DNA of 64,000 bases, taken from contig NC_052516.1 in the NCBI RefSeq assembly GCF_014356525.2, positions 25,374,070 to 25,438,069 on the forward strand, in the 5' to 3' direction. How positions within the stretch are numbered: position 1 is the stretch's first letter; each line of letters opens with the position of its first letter. The translations under genes and the position numbers were made by a program. This DNA is from Nilaparvata lugens. Its lineage: Eukaryota; Arthropoda; Insecta; Hemiptera; Delphacidae. The notes beneath the pieces were generated by a model, which saw nothing but the letters and a program-made list of their open reading frames with translations, was not told where the DNA came from and did no database searches. This document shows positions 52,690-61,171 of this stretch, piece by piece.

Positions 52690-52953
52690 TCAGGTTGTTC
52701 CAGCCAGTTTGCTTATAATATTGTTCCTGGTCTTTAACTTGTCTCTTACTCCCCCCAAGTGATGGCGGTATGTTAGAGAGCTATCAAGTCGCACACCTAG
52801 GTATCGAGGAGCTTCCTGATGTGTCAGTCCACAGAAAACAATATTTATCCTTCTCCCTGCATCCTGATTACTGAGATGAAAAGCTGTTGTGACCGTCTTG
52901 GTTGGATTGGGTTTCAGGTGCCATGCCTTGAAGTATTCCGCCAAACTATCCAA
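52690..52953 (-). pseudogene. LINE reverse transcriptase thumb fragment
   Basis: WHLKPNPTKTVTTAFHLSN and PRYLGVRLDSSLTYRHHL are the K-x-x-x-x-F and YLGV-LD motifs downstream of the YADD catalytic box. The catalytic part is missing because of 5' truncation. Confidence 0.75.
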
Positions 52954-53019
52954 GTTAGGTGTTTAAGGTGTTAGGGTTTAAGATGAATGTTGAATTTAAT
53001 GATTTGTTTGTGTTGACAG

Positions 53020-54678
53020 ATAATGTACGAGTCTCACAAATGCAGGGGAAACACCCAATGGACCTGCCGCATTGATGCTTGCTGCACCAACTCCAATAAA
53101 GTGACTCAGATCTGTGTGGCCGAGGCACCTACCAAACATGAGGCAGAGACAGCTGTGTGCACTCGTGTGCTATGGTATCTGCAGCACATCTACTTCTCGT
53201 TCTTCTTCGTCAAATTGGAGCCAAATATAACTCATGATAGCAAGACTGGCGACTTTGTGCTGAGACGTTTCTGTGAGTATGGATTCAGACAGAAATTGCC
53301 GCCCAACTTCCTAGATAATCCCAACTATTGTAAGGAGGTCCCCTTCACCACTGCCGGTGACAAATACTCCTATTTTGCTGCTTTAAAAGACTTTGCCAAA
53401 TCGGTTACAATGAGCTCCGAAGGTTACAAGTTTATCCATTTCTCGCCAAAGCTTTCTGAAGCAACTAATGAACGTCTGAAGAGTCTGGCCGCATGTCTAA
53501 GTTTATTTTCGCGTTGGAAAAGTGACAAGGACAGTGGAATTGTTATGTTTAGGTTGACTAGGAAAATGTACTGGGACTTTGTGAAAGTGATGCTCGATAG
53601 GCCTCCTGCTCATCATCATAAAATACACGGCAATTTTGTATTCGAATTTCATGTTATGAAACCTCATCAGACCATTGCTAAGTATCGTCCAATCAATCTT
53701 ATAACACGGAAAACTAATGATGAAACCAAGAAAAATAATAAGGAAACAAAGAAAACGAATGATGAAACCAAGAAAACGAATGATGAAACTAACAAAAAAA
53801 ATGAAGAAAGTAATGATGAAAGTGTGAAAAATAATGAAGAAACCAAGAAACCTATTGAAAAAACTAAGAAAACGAATGATGAAACTTACAAAAATAATGA
53901 AGGAAGTAATGATGAAAGTGTGAAAAATAATGAAGAAACCAAGAAACCTATTGAAAAGACTAAGAAAACGAATGATGAAACCAAGAAAACGAATGATGAA
54001 ACTAAGAAAACGAATGATGAAACTAAGAAAACGAATGAAACTAAGAAAATGAATGATGAAACTAAGAAAATGAATGATGAAACTCAGAAAATGAATGATG
54101 AAACTAAGAAAAAGAATGATGAAACTCAGAAAATGGATGATGAAACTAAGAAAACGAATGATGAAACTAAGGAAACGAATGATGAAACAAGGAAAAATAA
54201 TTTAGAAACTAATGATGAAATTGAGAAAAATGATGAAGAAACCAAGAAACCTATTGAAGAGACCAAGAAACCTATTGAAGAGACCAAGAAACCTATTGAA
54301 GAAACTAAGAAAAATAATGAACCAACTAATGATGAAATTGGGAAAAATAATGAAGAAACCAAGAAACCTATTGAAGAAACTAAGAAAACGAATGATGAAA
54401 CCAAGAAAAATAATGAAGAAACCATTGATGAAATTGAGGAAAATAATGAAGAGAACAAGAAACTTATTGAAGAAACTAAGAAAACGAATGATGAAACTAA
54501 GAAAAATTATGAATCTGAGAAAAATAATGAAGAAACCAAGAAACCTTTTGAAGAGAGTAAAAAAACAAATGATAAAACTAAGAAAAAAATTATGAAACTG
54601 AGAAAACGAATGAAGAAACTAAGAAAACGGATGATGAAACCGAAACTAACAGTTGAGAACGGAATTCCTGTCAAATAA
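53020..54678 (+). CDS. XTBD-DRBM protein, exon 3 (terminal)
   Basis: The acceptor ttgtttgtgttgacag is identical to that of exon 2, in phase 0. The exon has 553 codons including the stop. Residues 1-55 again complete a DRBM-like fold (TQWTCRIDACCTNSNKVTQ). The same ~170-residue unrecognised domain follows, then about 300 residues of degenerate 7-residue units such as TKKTNDE and KPIEETK. These are highly charged with almost no hydrophobic residues, so a classical coiled coil is unlikely. Near 54583 a run of seven A replaces the five seen at the equivalent place near 54500. This switches the frame, so the last ~35 residues become Lys/Arg/Met-rich. In the original frame a stop follows about 23 codons later. 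The C-terminus is therefore uncertain. Confidence 0.75.
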   Translation: MMYESHKCRGNTQWTCRIDACCTNSNKVTQICVAEAPTKHEAETAVCTRVLWYLQHIYFSFFFVKLEPNITHDSKTGDFVLRRFCEYGFRQKLPPNFLDNPNYCKEVPFTTAGDKYSYFAALKDFAKSVTMSSEGYKFIHFSPKLSEATNERLKSLAACLSLFSRWKSDKDSGIVMFRLTRKMYWDFVKVMLDRPPAHHHKIHGNFVFEFHVMKPHQTIAKYRPINLITRKTNDETKKNNKETKKTNDETKKTNDETNKKNEESNDESVKNNEETKKPIEKTKKTNDETYKNNEGSNDESVKNNEETKKPIEKTKKTNDETKKTNDETKKTNDETKKTNETKKMNDETKKMNDETQKMNDETKKKNDETQKMDDETKKTNDETKETNDETRKNNLETNDEIEKNDEETKKPIEETKKPIEETKKPIEETKKNNEPTNDEIGKNNEETKKPIEETKKTNDETKKNNEETIDEIEENNEENKKLIEETKKTNDETKKNYESEKNNEETKKPFEESKKTNDKTKKKIMKLRKRMKKLRKRMMKPKLTVENGIPVK

Positions 54679-56112
54679 TTTACTCATCAATTAGTTAATC
54701 ACAAGAATGGACTGGTTTTTCATTCAAGTTTTCTCTGCTTTGAAGTTCTGTGAAATGGCATTGATCGGCCCACACTTTGAGACAAAGTTATTTAATATGC
54801 AATGATGTCAAACTAGTCACTTCAGTAAGGTACTCTAGTTAATATGGAACTCACGTTGATATCCAACAAACAATTTTATTATTCTAATCTATAACTTTAT
54901 TGATGTTAGTTTAAACACAATCTTATTGTCATATTCTAAAGATGTAAATCTAGAGACACTAGTGACTAGAATTGGAAACTCTAATGTAGAACACTCCAAT
55001 TTAAAGCTTTATTTGTTTTGGAAATTAATCAGATTTAGATTTTTAAATCTGATAGTTTAAATTTTTAAACTGAGAGCATTATGCCATAGAATAAAAACTT
55101 TATTTTCAAATTGATTACACCAACTCAAACAGAATTTATTACTTTTCACTTTGTTGTTTCACCTAGTGATTATTTTGTTTCATTTTACTGCTATTTATAT
55201 TAGTTTTATTCTTCTCAATCAACATTTTCGAAATAATCTCTCAGATTTAAACTAATTTAATGTAAAAACAAACTATATAACACAGTTTTGAGAATTTAAA
55301 ATAGTAGGTTTTGATTCTTTGTATAAAACAAAACCAACTATATTTATAAGAACAAAAAATACAAAAATGAAATTTTGATTGTTGAAAATTGGAGGATCAT
55401 AAAAAGTAAAATTTTAGAGAGAATAAGAAGAATATACAAAAATTACTCATTTAATGTAATTTTGAGATAGATATTTGATAACAAACTCATAATTCATGAA
55501 CTCAAAAAAATAAAACAGTTGGTTTAACAGTTCACAAAATAGCTCTGCACATTATTATAATTATATTATTATTTCAAATTAGGAATAGCAGGGCAATTAT
55601 CACAGCAGAATTAACTTTATCGTAATGCTCCTCCAGAAATTCTATCAATTGGTGAGGGGTGTAGCATCGCCATCTATAAGCGTGGAGTGAGCAGGTGGCT
55701 TCTCAGTATTGGCCCGGCGGCTGCAGAGGCTCTGTTGCGGTCTCCTTATGTCTAGCTGTATTGCTCCTAATAGTCCGTCCTTGGTTTTGTTCAGTTTTTC
55801 TTCCCCTTCAACCACAGATACTGTACTTTTTATTTATATTTTGATTGTATGATACCTTAAATGCTGCAAGTTAAATTATTTTTTTTTAGTTGAGGTCAAA
55901 CTATTATTTTTGCTTATAATTTTCAATTTCTTATTTTATTAGTAATTTTTTTAGTAACTAGAAGATTTTATATTGTATCTAGTGTCAATAAAGTATTATT
56001 ATTATTTTTCTTATCGATTGTCAGAAGACTCCTCCATGCACACAGACTTATCGTCCAAGCATGTAGTTATTTATTTACTTTTTATTTATTTTTCATATTA
56101 ATGTTACAATCT
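54679..56112. other. 3' flank of the XTBD gene, AT-rich
   Basis: No further exon was seen. At about 55570-55995 a segment with GC-rich start (ggcccggcggctgcagaggc) and the tail gtcaataaagtattattatt resembles a 5'-truncated LINE 3' end. Confidence 0.4.
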
Positions 56113-56280
56113 AAAGGTGCGTACAGATATACGCGCCGCGAACATCAGCAATTCACTTTTAATCAGCTGACTATATCTGTATTTTTACAGAAACGGTAAG
56201 ATACAGATAAAAAAGCTTGGCATCAGCTGATTTAAAGTGAATTGCTCATGTTCGCGGCACGTAAATCTGTACGCACCTTT
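56113..56280. mobile_element. Foldback MITE (168 bp)
   Basis: AAAGGTGCGTACAGAT at both ends in inverted orientation, with cgcgaacatcagcaattcac and its mirror inside. Confidence 0.75.
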
Positions 56281-56893
56281 ATATATTGCGTTTACTGTGC
56301 TTTTACATATTATGTAATGTATAAAGTTTTTGAATAATTTGAATTGAAATGAAAAAAAGAATACAGCTTCCCACATGACTGTCTCCCACAATATTTCATG
56401 CTACCATCAAATTATTAGATATTGTGATAATATGTAATATCACAGTTTTTTGAATACATTATTTAATAATTTTGCATTGTATTATTTAAATGGTTATTTG
56501 AAATTTGGAAATGATAATTAGGAATGGAAAAAATCCATAATTTTCACATGGTGTGCTCTTGGGATGTTAATGTAAATAGCTTGCTATTCAAATAAATTTC
56601 ATTGAATTTAGTCATTAATCATATGGAGAATTTTTTTTAAATCAGAGATATCATACTCACTTGTTTTATGTAAATAATAATAAATAATGTATGTATAATA
56701 TTGCTAATATGATTTTTATTTAGTCATCCTAACCCAACCTCCAATATCTCACTGTTAGCTTTAATCTCTGAACATTTTTGTTAATGATAGTGTAAAAATA
56801 AGATACTACTCTATTATCATTCTAATATAGCACTTATTGAAGGTGGCAATGCTTTGATTGAATGAATTCAGCAAAACCAAATGGAGGGGTTAT
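56281..56893. other. AT-rich intergenic stretch, nothing recognised
   Basis: No exon, inverted repeat or tail structure is supported here. Confidence 0.35.
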
Positions 56894-57783
56894 AATACAA
56901 GGGGTCCAAGTGACATATTGTTAGTTTCGGGAAAATTGAGCCTAGAGTTTACTCACATGAATTAAATGTAGAAATAATATTCACCTATTCCTATAACTAC
57001 TCAGTATACTTTTACCAAATCAAACGTACAGTTTCATGTCTCAAATTGCTCTGCTTTCTCAATTATCAGCTAAATAGTGATAAGAAGTATTCCTTGTGTC
57101 CCTTGTTTACCAAACAAAACTCTATTGTCTAGCTACACATAAATCTATCAAATTTACCAGCAATTGAACAATGATTAATGACCTCATTGCAATATTATCT
57201 GATTCGCTAATTGGTTCTTGAGGTATCTTTTGCTTGGTGACATGGCTTAATCAATGTTAAATTTAATTTGATGGATACGAGCAACCGTTGTCCTGTAAAC
57301 AAGGGATCCAAGTCACTTGGACCCCTTGTTTGATCAAATAAACAGCTGTTTGAAAATGTAGTTTGAAAATTTTACACCAGATGTCAGCACTGATTAGATT
57401 TACGCTTATACAGAGTGATCAAAAAGTCCCTCCGCAGTGAAATAATGTAAATAGGTACTCAATCACTCAGAAACAAGTATTTATAACAACAGTGTTTCAA
57501 TTTATTGAACTTACTAGTATATTCATTACAGTAGATGTTGAAAGTACCTTCCTTGTTTAGGTGGAGTAGAGCGGTAGTAAATTGTCAAAGGGGTTTCTAA
57601 ACCTCAGAGAAGAGGAATCTCCTACTTTGTGTCTAAACAGAACACAATATGCCACTACTCAGCTACTGCGGAGAGACTTTTTGATCACCCGGTACCTCTT
57701 GTATACTAGATTTTTACCACTTTCAGCTATCGATTACTGTAGCTAACTCAAAAAATGAAAAATGTCACTTGGACCCCTTGTAT
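56894..57783. mobile_element. Inverted-repeat element (890 bp) with nested MITE
   Basis: ATACAAGGGGTCCAAGTGAC at 56894 is mirrored at 57764-57783. A further gtcacttggaccccttgt lies at 57312-57329. A TA-flanked MITE (57411-57692) is nested inside. No coding content. Confidence 0.65.
57411..57692. mobile_element. Tc1/mariner-type MITE (282 bp)
   Basis: CAGAGTGATCAAAAAGTCCC at the left and the mirrored CCGGGTGATCAAAAAGTCTC at the right, bordered by TA at 57409-57410 and 57693-57694. Confidence 0.75.
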
Positions 57784-57970
57784 TCTGACGCCCTCAAATA
57801 CAACACCTGTAATCCTTATAGGCTACCATAGAGAAGAAATAACATTAGAAGATATCCCATGGTTTGTAGAATACATTCAAAGTTTGGTATCAAATTATGG
57901 TGTTGTGTATCAAGTAGAGATGATACTGTATCATGTTTGGTGTTACCATATCAGTTTGTAGTGATACTGT

Positions 57971-58236
57971 GATAGAGAAAAGATAACATAAGAAGATATC
58001 ACATGGTATAGATCGTTCATGTTCCAAATTTCAAGCCGATTACTGTCGACTACTGTATTATTATTACTGTTTTGTTGGGATGAGAGTGTAAGAACGGCAC
58101 AGTATGAGAGACTACCAGCGTCACATAGCTTCACCAAAAACAAAAGTAACTACTAGGACTATCGGCTTGAGTTAACAGTGAAATTTGCCAAATAAACGCC
58201 CTATACCATGGGATATCTTATGCATATTTTCTCCAT
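57971..58236. mobile_element. MITE family 2, uninterrupted copy
   Basis: gatagagaaaagataacata at the left and the mirrored end at about 58236. The interior agccgattactgtcgac and taactactaggactatcggc give the intact site used to interpret the two nested insertions elsewhere. Confidence 0.7.
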
Positions 58237-58584
58237 ACTTATACTTTTAATCATACAATCAGAACATCGTCAAAAAATAGTGTGAAAATAAGATACTTTT
58301 CTATTATCATTCTAATTCTTATTATGGCAAACAATTCACAGCCAATACGGCTTGTTCGATCGAAAAACCAACCTCAAAATCAGTTACAGAACACACTGGA
58401 GACTATAGGAAAACCTCCAAATCACAAAAATTCTCAGCCAAAACTATTAGTCCAGTCAATATAGACATAAAAAAGGGGGTGTGCTTGCAATTTATATTGT
58501 AGTTCTGATTTTTAATATATTATTTGGATACATGAGAGAAGTCCAGAACCAATTTCTTCATGCAAAATTTTCTTGTGCTAGATA

Positions 58585-60482
58585 CAGAGTGGCCCAAAAA
58601 CCTCGTATTTTTGGTTTATTTTACAGTACAGTATCCAGCTATTTCTTCCAAATCCAGTATTTGATTTATTATTGAGTGTACTTAAGCCCATATTCCAATA
58701 GACAAAAAATGGCCAATTTCTATATTCAAAAGCTATGTATCTCGGTAACCCGTTATTATAAAAATATTATACGATCTTGAAATTAATGTACAATAGAATA
58801 TTCTCTTCCATTTGCTGTAAACGTTTTAAGGAAAAATTTGTTCGTGGAGTAAGATTCGATTATTGAAAAAATCCGGAAATTGTAGACATTTTTCTCATAT
58901 TAACGGTTTTGGCAGTTCTATGATAGATAAAAGTGATTCAAGATGGATTTTAGGCAACTGCGAGCTCTAGGGGATGAGTTTATCTACAATTTGGAATCAA
59001 TCGTGAGTTTCTATGATCTATCAGACTCATTTTAGAAACTCTTGATTGTAGGATCACAAAAAAATGTAAAAACTGGAATCGCCATTTTTAGAATCTCCTG
59101 CAACTTTCGAATGGTATTGGAATTTAGAGTATTATTTATTGGAGTGGAAAGAGGTGAGAAAGTATTACATTCTCACTAGATTTAGAAATTTTATCAGAAG
59201 TATTTCACAAGATATGCAGCTTTGAATATAGAAATTGGCCATTTGTTGTGTATTGGAATACAGGCTTAACCTTCACTCAACAATAGATTTTTCATTTTTC
59301 GACCGAATTTTACTCATGATGCATGATTTTGGACCGCTTTGACGAGCCGAGAAGATTAAGTGTAGTACGGTGAAATCTGAGCATTGTGTCAAAAGTGTTT
59401 GAAATTTTGATCGTTGAGGAGTCTTTATGCACGCCTCTTTACTAGGAAATACTGAAATGAAGTGCATCTAACGGGTGATCCTTATAGAACATAATCTCAA
59501 GAAGTTATATCATTCTGCGAAATATCAAAGTGAAGGCAATGTATTTGGTGATGGCGGTTAAAGCTGAAAATTAGGTGTTTTCACAATACAAGGATGAGCA
59601 TTGTTGTCAGGTGTACCTGGAAATCTATATGAGATAGAGCACTCTACCTGATCTCAGATTGTAGAGCACAAAAATACGCTCAGAGGGATTTTGAATTAAA
59701 AATCTGAATGGTAACAATCGGAAGATATTGTTGATCAAAAACTAAAATTCATCAAAATTGATTTTTTCTTGAAATTTTACTCATTTTCGAAAAATCATAA
59801 CTCAGTACTCATTGGCGATAGAGTTCCGAATGATCTCATTTTATTAGGAATTTTTCAATTTAAAAAAAAGGCGAGAGCAAATTTTTCTGTCCTATTACTG
59901 GATTTGGCAGAAATAGCTGAATACTGTAAAATGAACCAAAAAAATGCATGGTTGCCTGTAAAGTCGGTATAGGCTACGGGCGTAAGTTTTACATGACAAC
60001 GACTTTGAGTGGTAAATTAATTTTAATGTGAATATTCATTCGTATAGTAGGAAGAAGGATGAAATAATAGTAACAATTTAAAACATTTATTTATACAAAG
60101 AATTATATTGAAAACATTAATTTATACAAAGAATCTCGCACTGAACCACAACATTGTGATTACTACAACTAACAACATAACCTATTCACTTATTCACCTA
60201 AGCAGGCGTAGTCGCAGGAGATTGCTTGCGGCGCCTGCGCAGGTTGACTGCTCCGTTTCACTCTCTCTCCAGGTGAATGCCTTCGGCTGCTGCCGCAGCA
60301 TTGCTCGCCACTGCTCCTATTCGTGCTCTTTCCAGACGACCGTGAACCGAAACGAACGCTCTCACTCGCTCTCATTGTGAGCGCATAACGTGGGAATGTA
60401 ACGCAGTTTCTTGAAGTGTCACCCGGCAAACCAATTTATAAGACGTTGTCACGTCAAAATACGGATTTTTTGGGCCACTCTG
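58585..60482. mobile_element. Inverted-repeat DNA element with nested repeats
   Basis: CAGAGTGGCCCAAAAA at the left and its mirror at the right (ttttttgggccactctg), followed inward by similar gtatttt. An inner inverted pair lies at about 58674-58750 and 59205-59278 (tggccaatttctatattcaa and mirror), and another at 58610-58665 and 59893-59955. A GC-rich segment at about 60190-60425 may be transposase-derived, but I could not recognise a domain. Confidence 0.5.
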
Positions 60483-60885
60483 TTGTATACTACACTGGAG
60501 ACTTTGGGAAAACCTCCAGACCTTTCAAATTCTGCCCCCGGCACCCCTGGGCCCCCTCAAATATTTGGGACACATTCAAATTTGTTTCCCACAAAAAATG
60601 TATTACAAATTACAAGCGTTCAAGATGTTATGAACTGATGTTACAAGTTTTGATGTGATAAAGAGGTTATGTTGTGTTTTTGTGCATTGGCGCGAATCAG
60701 TTGCTGTTTCACTGAATGCCAGTCACTGCGCAGTAATAGTTATCACAGTGACCGGAACTGCTCTAACAAATACGTTACAAGCGCTTGCGCATACTACAGG
60801 AACATTCCTACAGCGAGACGCGCGTCGCCTGCCAACAATGCAGTGGAATTAGGTTTTGTCAATAAATTTTCGGAGAAATAAGAAT

Positions 60886-61171
60886 TAGGTTATGTTATTT
60901 TATCATCAATCAATGGAATTTAGAATTTTGCTTGAGTACAGAATTTGTAATAGATAAGTAATTGATTTTCTGTTTAGTTTTGTTTATTGATGGTCAGTGA
61001 ATATCTCATTATTCCATACGTTGTACAATCCGTAAATATCAAAAGTTGGCTGGCTCTGCAGAGTGTAGATTTAATCTCTAGTTATGTTTGGTTATTATAA
61101 TGTATTTTGATTATTAAGATGCAAAGTGTGATTTAACTTGGGTTTCTGTTGGTGAGTTATTGATTTGTAAA
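60886..61171 (+). promoter_or_regulatory. 5' flank of the paralogue, duplicated from 39067-39350
   Basis: Alignable along its length with the upstream region of the first XTBD gene. The alignment starts abruptly near gaaataagaattaggttatg, which probably marks the edge of the duplicated unit. Confidence 0.55.

Larger units (their letters stand above)
51845..52973 (-). mobile_element. 5'-truncated LINE with 11-bp target duplication
   Basis: GGGTTTAAGAT flanks the 1,129-bp insertion (51834-51844, 52974-52984). The uninterrupted form is visible upstream of exon 2 as accgggataagatgaatg. Minus-strand coding remnants belong to the end of a Jockey-type reverse transcriptase. The insertion lies in intron 2, 36 bp before the acceptor of exon 3. 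Confidence 0.8.

Noticed and set aside
54126..54458. Hydrophobic minus-strand ORF opposite the heptad array of exon 3
   Set aside because: It is the reverse reading of a purine-rich repeat (FLVSS-type repeats) with no start context or splice support.
60190..60429. 79-codon minus-strand Ser/Arg-rich ORF
   Set aside because: The GC-rich core lies inside an inverted-repeat element. Both strands are open and no domain is recognised.
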